A stretch of 64,000 nucleotides of DNA from an uncultured Taibaiella sp. (GTDB taxonomy: Bacteria; Bacteroidota; Bacteroidia; Chitinophagales; Chitinophagaceae), in the NCBI GenBank assembly GCA_937870855.1, contig CALMWT010000125.1:1-64000 (forward strand), in the 5' to 3' direction. The position numbers and the translations under genes are program-made. Every line of letters begins with the position of its first letter. Within the stretch, counting starts at the first letter, position 1. Below the pieces are notes generated by a model. That model made no database searches. It saw nothing but the letters and a program-made list of their open reading frames with translations, and was not told the DNA's origin. Shown here piece by piece: positions 54,288 through 61,357 of the stretch.

Positions 54288-54776
54288 ATGGAAACAAAAC
54301 CAATAAAACGCAGCAAAGAATTAATGCAGCTTTCCCGAGATCATCATGAAGGATTGTTGCTTTGCTGGAAGATAAGAACGGGTTTAAAAAACGATACAGA
54401 GCTGAACAGAATTGAGGAATATGTACTTTATTTTTTTGAACATCATCTCAAAGAACATTTCAGGCAGGAAGAAGAAATTTTGTTTCCCGTACTCGAAGAA
54501 AAGCATCCGATGAAAATCGAAGTGCTGGCGCAGCATAATGACATCTATGCAATGATCGAGGAAATGAAAAAAACGAACAAAGATGCGGAAAGATTGAAAA
54601 AGTTCGCAGACCATCTTGATGATCATATACGATTTGAAGAGCGAAAATTATTTCCCTACATCGAATCAAATACATACGCAGAACAGCTTGAAGCAACAGG
54701 AAAAAAATTGGAAATAGCTCATCAGCAGCAATTGCCACTGATCTGGACAGATGAATTTTGGCTAAAAAATAAATAG
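54288..54776 (+). CDS. Hemerythrin-domain protein
   Basis: Predicted 162 aa from the ATG at 54288, one base after the norB stop; an upstream in-frame TTG would overlap norB. The metal ligands fit the hemerythrin pattern: LSRDHHEGLLLCW (His), FEHHLKEHFRQEEEILFPVL (His, Glu) and DDHIRFEERKLFPYIE (His, Glu). It likely binds O2 or NO at a di-iron site in the cytoplasm. Position inside the nor operon points to NO or oxygen handling. Confidence 0.9.
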   Translation: METKPIKRSKELMQLSRDHHEGLLLCWKIRTGLKNDTELNRIEEYVLYFFEHHLKEHFRQEEEILFPVLEEKHPMKIEVLAQHNDIYAMIEEMKKTNKDAERLKKFADHLDDHIRFEERKLFPYIESNTYAEQLEATGKKLEIAHQQQLPLIWTDEFWLKNK

Positions 54777-54779
54777 GAA

Positions 54780-55211
54780 ATGTTTTCAAAAGCTTGTGAG
54801 TACGGAATTAGAGCAACAGTTTATATAGCTGCCGAAACAGTGAATGGATCGAAGGTGGGCATTGACGAAATATGCGCTCATATCGAAGCGCCGAAACACT
54901 TCACGGCAAAAATTTTGCAGGTACTTACCAGACATGAAATTGTTAGTTCTCAGAAAGGTGTAAACGGGGGTTTTTATATAGACCCTCAACAGCAACGTAT
55001 GCCTATCAAATTGATTGTTGAAGCAATTGATGGCAACAAACTATTTATCGGTTGCGGACTCGGATTGAAACAGTGTTCAGAAGAAAGACCTTGTCCGCTT
55101 CATCACCAGTTTGTAGGCATACGGGAAGCTCTGAACAAGATGATGGATGAAACGACTATTGACAGGCTGGCGGTGAAATTGAAAAATGGAGAAATCGTTT
55201 TGATGCACTAA
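54780..55211 (+). CDS. Rrf2-family regulator, NsrR-like
   Basis: Predicted 143 aa. The N-terminal winged helix (MFSKACEYGIRATVYIAAET) is typical of Rrf2. Three cysteines, GCGLGLKQCSEERPC, are spaced C-x6-C-x5-C near residues 91–105, close to the C-x7-C-x5-C of NsrR, which holds an NO-sensitive Fe–S cluster. It lies between the hemerythrin gene and a membrane protein, three bases from the hemerythrin stop. It should repress NO-defence genes until NO destroys its cluster; the target sites are not identified. Confidence 0.88.
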   Translation: MFSKACEYGIRATVYIAAETVNGSKVGIDEICAHIEAPKHFTAKILQVLTRHEIVSSQKGVNGGFYIDPQQQRMPIKLIVEAIDGNKLFIGCGLGLKQCSEERPCPLHHQFVGIREALNKMMDETTIDRLAVKLKNGEIVLMH

Positions 55212-55244
55212 CTAAAAAAAAATTTAGAAGAATAAAAGACAAAA

Positions 55245-56510
55245 ATGTCCTTAATTATGAAAGCACTGGAAAAATGGACAGGCATAGCGCTTATTAACCT
55301 TGCAATAGTAGCACTACTTGGATTTGTGATGCGGTGTAAGATGATCTTTTCTATTCCTTTCCTCGACTTTAAATACACGCTTCATGCACATTCCCATTTT
55401 GCCTTTGGGGGTTGGGTAACACTTGCACTGCTTGCATTAACGGCCTATCAAATCTTACCAAAAGAAGCAGCGCAAAAAAAGATTTATAAATGGCTGTTCT
55501 TCGGCATTCAATTTAATGCTGTGGGAATGCTTTTAAGCTTCCCGTTTCAAGGATACGGCTTCTTCTCTATTCTGTTCTCCACGCTGTTCATTTTTGTAAC
55601 CTATGGTTACACTTTCGTTTTCATACGCGATGTAAGAAAGGCTCCGGTCGCACGATCTGTAAAGTTGCTTTCTATCGCCGCGGTAGTGTATATGGCGTTG
55701 TCATCCGTAGGTGCATTTACACTTGCCTATCTGCTTGCTTCAAAATCCTCGAACATGTATCTCTATAAAGATGCCGTTTATACCTATCTGCATTTGCAGT
55801 ACAGTGGCTTTTTCACGCTCGCAGTTTTTGCTTTACTACTACATTATCTGAAGGTGGAAAATAAAACCACATGGCGGTTTGCACAGTTGCTTAACGCCTC
55901 CATTATTCCTTCCTTGTTCATTTCTTATCTGTGGCATTATCCGAGCGATATAATAAGAGGAATAGCAATTATAGGAAGCGGATTCATTGTAGTAAGCACT
56001 GTGTATTTCTTTTTAATTGTCGGAAATCTTCGGGAGGCATTTCTCACACTCAAGCCTACTGCAAAAATTCTGATCACCATATCCATGATCGCTTTTGTAT
56101 TCAAAATGATCTTTCAGGCATTGACTATTGTACCCTCATTAGGAACTATGGTATTTGCTAACAGACCGGTCATCATTGGCTTCCTTCATTTAGTCTTGCT
56201 GGCTTTTATCACCCTATATCTTATTGGTCATTTCGTACAATCGGAACTGATGCCGCACACAGGCTTAGCCGCTTTCGCAATATGGCTCTTCACTACCGGA
56301 GTGATCGTTACCGAAGTAGTGTTGTTTGGACAAGGACTTGGATTTATGCTGATGACAAGCATAGCGTTGGCAACCTGGTTGCTGCTCGCAGCCGCAGCAT
56401 GTTTGTTTGCAGGCGCGGTACTCATTGCTATTACACGCTGGAGAATAGGTGCCAACTTACAGATGAACTATAATGAACTAAAAACTTTTAAACAATTTTC
56501 TCAATCATAA
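55245..56510 (+). CDS. Polytopic heme-copper-oxidase-like membrane protein of unknown function
   Basis: Predicted 421 aa with about 12 hydrophobic segments. A cluster of histidines sits in an early helix (YTLHAHSHFAFGGWVTLA, near residues 45–62), another in YLHLQYSGFFTLAVFALLLH and in FLHLVLLAFITLYLIGHFV. The helix layout and His-in-helix placement resemble heme-binding subunit I relatives, but no HH or HxH pair is seen, so an active site is doubtful. It lies inside the nor operon (33-base gap from the Rrf2 gene, 13 to the RIC gene). It may be an NO-responsive heme protein or accessory factor. Confidence 0.6.
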   Translation: MSLIMKALEKWTGIALINLAIVALLGFVMRCKMIFSIPFLDFKYTLHAHSHFAFGGWVTLALLALTAYQILPKEAAQKKIYKWLFFGIQFNAVGMLLSFPFQGYGFFSILFSTLFIFVTYGYTFVFIRDVRKAPVARSVKLLSIAAVVYMALSSVGAFTLAYLLASKSSNMYLYKDAVYTYLHLQYSGFFTLAVFALLLHYLKVENKTTWRFAQLLNASIIPSLFISYLWHYPSDIIRGIAIIGSGFIVVSTVYFFLIVGNLREAFLTLKPTAKILITISMIAFVFKMIFQALTIVPSLGTMVFANRPVIIGFLHLVLLAFITLYLIGHFVQSELMPHTGLAAFAIWLFTTGVIVTEVVLFGQGLGFMLMTSIALATWLLLAAAACLFAGAVLIAITRWRIGANLQMNYNELKTFKQFSQS

Positions 56511-56523
56511 AAACAACTGAAAA

Positions 56524-57444
56524 ATGAACAACGTGTTTATTGATGTAACGGTGCTAGAACCAAGAATGAAGCACCCGACTATTTTCGATGCTTTCGACAA
56601 TGTAGCAGAAGGCGCAGCCGTAGTGATCCATAACGATCATGATCCTAAACCGCTCTACTATCAACTGCTCGGTGAGCGTGGCAACTGCTTCTCCTGGACC
56701 TATCTTTCAAACGGGCCGGAAATATGGGAAGTAGAAATAAAGAAGAATGCGAAGAACAGTGAAACAGTAGGTGAAATTGCTGCAAAAGATATGCGTAAGG
56801 CTGAACTCCTGAAAAAACTGGGCATTGATTTTTGCTGCGGCGGAAAAAAATCGCTTGAAGAAGCGTGTCAGGAAAAGGGACTGGATGTTCTTCGGGTAAA
56901 AAATGAATTGGAAGAAGCAGAAAAGAAACCTCAAACTGGGCCACAGCTTGATTTCAACACATTCAATCTTTCATTTCTTGCAGACTACATAGTGAATGTA
57001 CACCACGGTTATGTAACCCAATACGCACCCATCATCGAAGACCTTGCTCACAAAGTAGCAGGACATCATGGGGCAAATAATCCGTTCCTCGTAGAAGTTT
57101 ACAACAAGTTCAATGAACTTCGCTGCGAGCTGACCACACACATGAAAAAGGAAGAGCAAATTCTTTTCCCTTCCATAAAATTGCTGGAAAACGGAGGCAC
57201 TAAAATTGGCTTTGAAACAATCAACGATCCCATTTTTATGATGGAGCGCGACCACGATATTGCAGGCGAGTTGATGAGAGATATACGCCAACTGACCAGC
57301 GACTTTCAGGTTCCGGAAAATTCATGCAACAGCATAAAAATGTTGTACTACAAACTGGAAGAATTTGAGAACGATTTGCTGCAGCATATTCATCTCGAAA
57401 ACAACATTCTATTTCCGAAGGCAATGGCAATGGAAAAGAAATAG
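56524..57444 (+). CDS. Iron–sulfur repair protein RIC with N-terminal DUF2249 domain
   Basis: Predicted 306 aa. Residues about 1–75 are a DUF2249 domain (KHPTIFDAFDNVAEGAAVVI, GNCFSWTYLSNGPEIWEVEI). The ScdA_N motif GIDFCCGGKKSLEEAC follows at about 98–113, then a hemerythrin-like di-iron domain (about 145–300) with VHHGYVTQYAPIIEDLAHKV, THMKKEEQILFPSIK and QHIHLENNILFPKAM. The protein repairs Fe–S clusters damaged by NO or peroxide in the cytoplasm (YtfE/ScdA). The last codons (ATGGAAAAGAAATAG) are copied into the downstream tandem repeat. Confidence 0.93.
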   Translation: MNNVFIDVTVLEPRMKHPTIFDAFDNVAEGAAVVIHNDHDPKPLYYQLLGERGNCFSWTYLSNGPEIWEVEIKKNAKNSETVGEIAAKDMRKAELLKKLGIDFCCGGKKSLEEACQEKGLDVLRVKNELEEAEKKPQTGPQLDFNTFNLSFLADYIVNVHHGYVTQYAPIIEDLAHKVAGHHGANNPFLVEVYNKFNELRCELTTHMKKEEQILFPSIKLLENGGTKIGFETINDPIFMMERDHDIAGELMRDIRQLTSDFQVPENSCNSIKMLYYKLEEFENDLLQHIHLENNILFPKAMAMEKK

Positions 57445-57860
57445 TTTTTTGTTTCTCACAGAGCGCACAAAGTTTTTGAGGCACAAAGAATACAACTCTG
57501 TTCTCTGTGCCCTCTGTGTGAAACGAGACGATATAATCCGAAGTCCATGGAAAAGAAATAATTTTTTGTTCACACAGAGCGCACGGAGTTTTTGAGGCAT
57601 AGAGAATGTTGCTCTGTTCTCTGTGCCCTATATGTGAAACGATACGATCTAATCCTAAGGCAATGGAAAAGAAATAGTTTTTTGTTTCACACAGAGCGCA
57701 CAAAGTCATTGAGGCACAAAAAATACTGCTCTGTTCTCTGTGCCCTCTGTGTGAAACGCGAGAATCTAATCCGAAGTCCATGTGTTTCCCACAGAGCGCA
57801 CAAAGTCATTGAGGCACAAAGAATACTGCTCTGTTTTCTGTGCCCTCTGTGTGAAACTTA
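57430..57860 (+). repeat. Four-copy ~116-bp tandem repeat with hairpin arms
   Basis: Units begin at 57430, 57547, 57663 and 57780 (spacings 117, 116 and 117 bases). The fourth is incomplete at both ends. Each unit holds an inverted repeat (GTTTCACACAGAGCGCAC paired with GTGCCCTCTGTGTGAAAC, 17 of 18 bases complementary) around a variable middle. Units 1–3 start with ATGGAAAAGAAATA; in unit 1 these bases are the actual end of the RIC gene. Copies 2 and 3 differ at scattered positions, so the array is not freshly made. The unit looks like a palindromic intergenic repeat common in Bacteroidota that has been duplicated with the flanking gene end. Confidence 0.9.
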
Positions 57861-57878
57861 TTTTAAAACCCAGACGAC

Positions 57879-58667
57879 ATGAATATCATTGATGCAAACA
57901 CAAAGATATCTGCCCTCATAAAGGCTAATCCCAAAGCAATAGATGCCATCGCAAGCATCAACGACCATTTCAAAAAACTATACAATCCCATTCTGCGAAA
58001 AATACTTGCTTCACGCGTTACCATTTCGGAAGCAGCAAAGATTGGCAAAGTGGATATCAGTGTGTTTTTTGAACGATTGAAACCACTAGGATTTGAGATA
58101 GATGAAACCGTGAAGACGAACATCATTTCAGGAAAAGTAGAGAAGGCGATTCGGTACGACAAGCTTTTAGACGTGCGCGAAGACCTCGCCTCAGGAAAAG
58201 ATCCTTTTAAGAAAATAATGGAGGAGGTGAATAACTTAGGCAAGGATGAAACACTGCTTCTGATCAATTCCTTTGAACCAATTCCACTGATAAGGATTTT
58301 AAACGACAGAGGATACGAAGCTGTTGTAAAAACGCTTGAAGATGAAATAGTGCATACTTACATTACACGTAGTGCTACGAGTATAAACAATGAAAATGCG
58401 CTGCCCGCTACAGACTTTGAAACCATACTAACACGCTACCAGGGAAAGATGCAGGAAATAGATGTTCGTGCATTGCCTATGCCGCAGCCCATGATGACCA
58501 TTTTGAAAGCAATAGAAACGCTTGATGCTGATAAAGCATTGTTTGTTTATCACAAAAAGGTGCCGCTGTTTTTACTGCCCGAACTGAAAGACCGGAATTT
58601 TTCCTTTGCCTATAAACAGGTGGAAGACGGTGTTCATCTTATCATTTACAAGGAGCAGACATCGTAG
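57879..58667 (+). CDS. DUF1858–DUF2249–DUF2249 protein
   Basis: Predicted 262 aa. The N-terminal part (about 1–65) matches DUF1858 (IIDANTKISALIKANPKAID). Two DUF2249-like segments follow: DETLLLINSFEPIPLIRILN (about 120–190) and ALPMPQPMMTILKAIETLDA to the C-terminus, both with TusA-like beta-alpha layout. DUF2249 also forms the N-terminus of the RIC protein just upstream, so the domain probably plays a shared role in this island (perhaps sulfur, NO or metal handling). It is co-directional with the next two genes and 19 bases past the tandem repeat. Confidence 0.75.
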   Translation: MNIIDANTKISALIKANPKAIDAIASINDHFKKLYNPILRKILASRVTISEAAKIGKVDISVFFERLKPLGFEIDETVKTNIISGKVEKAIRYDKLLDVREDLASGKDPFKKIMEEVNNLGKDETLLLINSFEPIPLIRILNDRGYEAVVKTLEDEIVHTYITRSATSINNENALPATDFETILTRYQGKMQEIDVRALPMPQPMMTILKAIETLDADKALFVYHKKVPLFLLPELKDRNFSFAYKQVEDGVHLIIYKEQTS

Positions 58668-58669
58668 CT

Positions 58670-59926
58670 ATGATGCCGCCACAAGACCATATTCCTTCGC
58701 GGTATGCTATACTACCCTACTATGCTACAGCAGCCGTAAGTTTTGTTTTAATAGGCTTCCTGTGCTTGTTATCTGCGCAGGCATTTACAGATCATTATTT
58801 TCAGCCAAAGCTTTTAGCCATTACCCATCTTGCTGTTCTTGGCTGGGCTACAATGGTCATTTTTGGTGCGAGCAATCAGCTTGCTCCGGTTATTTCTGAG
58901 CAAAGACTTTATTCCGAAAAAATTCCTGTTGCTGTTTTTCTTCTCAAGCTATCCGGCATGGCAATGCTCGTTACTTCCTTCTGGAACTTTTCTTTTACAT
59001 GGGTTGCATTTGCAGGCGGAGGCTTATTGCTTTTGTCGTTTTTACTCCATGCTTACAACCTGTTTGCAACCATTAAGAAAGCGGACAGCAATATCATCAA
59101 CGACTTTATACTCACAGCGCACGTGTGGCTGATACTTACAGCGATAATTGGGCTGATGCTGCTTATCAATCTGCGTTTCCCATTTTTACCCGAAGACCAT
59201 TTACACTATCTCAAGTTGCATGCTTCCATTGGCATGGCCGGTTGGTTTATGCAATTGGTAGTAGGTGTAAGCTCGCGGTTAGTGCCCATGTTTTTATTGA
59301 GTCAAAAAGAAGAAAAGAAACTGCTGACTATTACGTTTTACGCTTTCAACCTCTCACTGATACTTTTTCTGATGGAAGGCATGGTGTTTAAAAGCACTTT
59401 AGGCAGGCCTCTTTATTTGCTCATCTTTCTGATAGGTATAACTTGTTACCTGCGCTATATATGGCAATGCCACAAAACAGCTATGCGCAAGCAAACCGAC
59501 CAGGGAATGAAGCAGACATTTCTGGCTTTGTTTCTATTGTCCATTCCGTTTTTATTGCTGCTGTTTATTCTGTTTGCCGGAAATAAAATACCGGTACAAG
59601 TTTTCACTGCTTATGGCTTTGCTTATTTCTTTGGTTTCATCAGTGTCATCATCATGGCGCAAACTTTCAAAACACTGCCCTTCATCGTGTGGATGCACAT
59701 CCAGAAACCAAATCAGCTACCAGAACTTATGCCCAAAGACTTGTTTAATGAACGATGGGTGAAATGGCAGATGCTTCTTTACCTGCCTGGCTTCCTGCTT
59801 TTTCTTGCAGGCATTTTGCTACAACATGTATTGCTGTTGTATTCGGGCAGCGTGTTAATGATAGTTGCTGCTGCTTTCTATTGCTTTCATGTTTTCAGAA
59901 TGCTCTTAAAACTAAAAACCAAATGA
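58670..59926 (+). CDS. Second polytopic heme-copper-oxidase-like membrane protein
   Basis: Predicted 418 aa with about 12 hydrophobic segments. Histidines lie in helices: LLAITHLAVLGWATMVIF (near 45–62), LTAHVWLILTAII, HYLKLHASIGMAGWFMQLV and LLQHVLLLYSG. It is not NnrS by obvious motifs and has no HH pair. It begins 2 bases after the DUF1858–DUF2249 gene stop and its TGA overlaps the SufT-like ATG, so it is tightly co-translated. Together with the 421-aa protein upstream, two such membrane proteins sit in the NO island. Function unknown. Confidence 0.6.
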   Translation: MMPPQDHIPSRYAILPYYATAAVSFVLIGFLCLLSAQAFTDHYFQPKLLAITHLAVLGWATMVIFGASNQLAPVISEQRLYSEKIPVAVFLLKLSGMAMLVTSFWNFSFTWVAFAGGGLLLLSFLLHAYNLFATIKKADSNIINDFILTAHVWLILTAIIGLMLLINLRFPFLPEDHLHYLKLHASIGMAGWFMQLVVGVSSRLVPMFLLSQKEEKKLLTITFYAFNLSLILFLMEGMVFKSTLGRPLYLLIFLIGITCYLRYIWQCHKTAMRKQTDQGMKQTFLALFLLSIPFLLLLFILFAGNKIPVQVFTAYGFAYFFGFISVIIMAQTFKTLPFIVWMHIQKPNQLPELMPKDLFNERWVKWQMLLYLPGFLLFLAGILLQHVLLLYSGSVLMIVAAAFYCFHVFRMLLKLKTK

Positions 59927-60246
59927 TACCCGAACTCACCGACAAATACTACAAGGAAAAGTTTACAGTGCTGAATGCGCTCCATCAGGTCAACGATCCC
60001 GAACTTAATATCAACATCGTTGATCTCGGACTTGTTTATGCCGTAGAAGTAACTGACAGAGACATAAATGTGGACATGACTTTATCCACCCGCTCTTGTC
60101 CGATGGGAGGAATGATCACGGCTCATGCGAAGCTTGCGGTAGAAGAAGCAATGCCAGGTTACACCGTAGTTATAAACCTTGTGTGGGAACCAAAATGGAA
60201 TGCAGATAAAATAAGCGAGGAGGGCAAAGCGCTGCTAGGGTGGTGA
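59923..60246 (+). CDS. SufT/MIP18-family metal–sulfur cluster assembly factor
   Basis: Predicted 107 aa from the ATG at 59923, which overlaps the previous gene's TGA (ATGA). The family signature VNDPELNINIVDLGLVYAVE is at about 23–42, with RSCPMGGMITAHAKLAVEEA at about 57–76 containing the single conserved Cys. Such proteins help in Fe–S cluster assembly and maturation; in the nor context it may repair NO-damaged clusters with RIC. It converges with the sigma factor gene, overlapping by 12 bases. Confidence 0.9.
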   Translation: MIPELTDKYYKEKFTVLNALHQVNDPELNINIVDLGLVYAVEVTDRDINVDMTLSTRSCPMGGMITAHAKLAVEEAMPGYTVVINLVWEPKWNADKISEEGKALLGW

Positions 60247-60897
60247 ATCTTCACACCCCACAGCAGCAAACACACCCACCACCACCCTGTCGCAGCGGGT
60301 AAGATGGAAGCTGAATACTGCATCGCTTTTGTAATAATCATTTAGCCTTTGTTGTAGCATAGTCTTAGCCCTGTTCAACCGAACCTTTACATTACTTTCT
60401 GTAAGATCAAGAGCTTGTGCTGTTTCTGCAATGCTCATATCTTCTATCTCGCGCATCACAAACACAGTGCGGTATTTTTCCTGAATATCAAACAAGGCAT
60501 TTTCCAGAGCTACAGCCAGTTCCTTGTTCAATACAATGGCTGCGGGGGTAACTGTTGTCATGTTGCTGAATGTTTTTTGATCGTCATCAATGCTTACATA
60601 CCGGTTTTTTCTTTTCAGGAAGGCAAAGCATTCATTTACTAAGATCCTCACAAGCCAGGTGGGGAATGAAGAGCGCCAATGAAACTTTGCAAGATTTTCA
60701 TAAGCTTTGATATAGGCACATTGCATTAGTTCTTCCACATCATTATCATCAATCACTATTGATCTTGCTATGCGGTACAGCCGTGCGTTGTACTTTCTGA
60801 TAAGCTGCTCATAACATCTGCCTTCGCCGCCTAATATCCTTTCTACTATTTCCTTGTCGCTTAGCTCCGAATGAACAACGGGTACAGACATTTCCAT
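60235..60897 (-). CDS. ECF-type RNA polymerase sigma factor
   Basis: Predicted 220 aa. Region 2 (YEQLIRKYNARLYRIARSIV, VEELMQCAYIKAYENLAKFH) and region 4 (EKYRTVFVMREIEDMSIAET, TESNVKVRLNRAKTMLQQRL) are clear. The C-terminal ~25 residues are extra and converge with the SufT-like gene end. No anti-sigma gene is adjacent. An eight-base G tract on the plus strand (poly-C on the coding strand) lies just before the ATG. It may control the divergent small membrane protein gene or the NO island; this is inference. Confidence 0.92.
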   Translation of the reverse strand: MEMSVPVVHSELSDKEIVERILGGEGRCYEQLIRKYNARLYRIARSIVIDDNDVEELMQCAYIKAYENLAKFHWRSSFPTWLVRILVNECFAFLKRKNRYVSIDDDQKTFSNMTTVTPAAIVLNKELAVALENALFDIQEKYRTVFVMREIEDMSIAETAQALDLTESNVKVRLNRAKTMLQQRLNDYYKSDAVFSFHLTRCDRVVVGVFAAVGCEDSPP

Positions 60898-60900
60898 AAC

Positions 60901-60908
60901 GGGGGGGG
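60901..60908 (-). repeat. Poly-C tract in the leader of the sigma factor gene
   Basis: Eight C on the coding strand sit three bases before the sigma factor ATG, in the ribosome-binding region. Confidence 0.7.
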
Positions 60909-60937
60909 TTTAGATTAGATAACCACAGGTTGTTTAA

Positions 60938-60965
60938 GTTACAAAACCAAAGCATTTTCTGTAAC
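60938..60965. promoter_or_regulatory. Inverted repeat between sigma factor and 4-TM protein genes
   Basis: GTTACA at 60938–60943 and TGTAAC at 60960–60965, 16 bases apart, in the divergent intergenic region. It may be an operator; no matching regulator is identified. Confidence 0.35.
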
Positions 60966-61005
60966 CTTTTTGCATAGTTGCTATCTAAACTTAAAAAAGA
61001 CAATC

Positions 61006-61350
61006 ATGCTTTATACCATCATTGCGCTATTCGCACTTGCAGCCATCTTCGGAATGACGCTGTTATCATATGTTTTAAAAGGAAAAGAAACGCCTAAAGG
61101 AATTATGGTGACGCATGGACTGCTTGCGGCCGTGGCGCTTGTTCTTTTACTGACGTATGTGTTTGGCAACAAACCCGGACTAACGGAAAGCGCTGTGCTG
61201 TTTGTTATCGCCGCGCTTGGAGGTTTTGTATTGGCAGCACGCGACCTTACGGGTAAAAGGGTTCCCAAATGGCTGGCTGTGGTGCATGGATTGATAGCCG
61301 TAGCAGGCTTTATCTTCCTTCTTGTTTACACAATCGGCAACAATGTTTAA
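61006..61350 (+). CDS. Small four-helix membrane protein
   Basis: Predicted 114 aa from the ATG at 61006. Four hydrophobic helices (LYTIIALFALAAIFGMTLLS, VTHGLLAAVALVLLLTYVFG, AVLFVIAALGGFVLAARDL, VVHGLIAVAGFIFLLVYTIG) form two similar pairs, each with a VxHGL motif, which suggests internal duplication. The paired histidines could bind heme. No family name is certain. It is divergent from the sigma factor gene and convergent with the following large gene. Confidence 0.7.
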   Translation: MLYTIIALFALAAIFGMTLLSYVLKGKETPKGIMVTHGLLAAVALVLLLTYVFGNKPGLTESAVLFVIAALGGFVLAARDLTGKRVPKWLAVVHGLIAVAGFIFLLVYTIGNNV

Positions 61351-61357
61351 CCCCTCT

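Noticed and set aside
57430-57860. Possible CRISPR array
   Set aside because: Units are ~116 bases, have no short conserved repeat with unique spacers, and no cas genes are near.
57236-57882. Several 60–180 codon ORFs on both strands across 57.2–57.9 kb
   Set aside because: They are read through the tandem repeat and the RIC gene end; the translations are repetitive (CALCE-type strings), with no independent coding signal.
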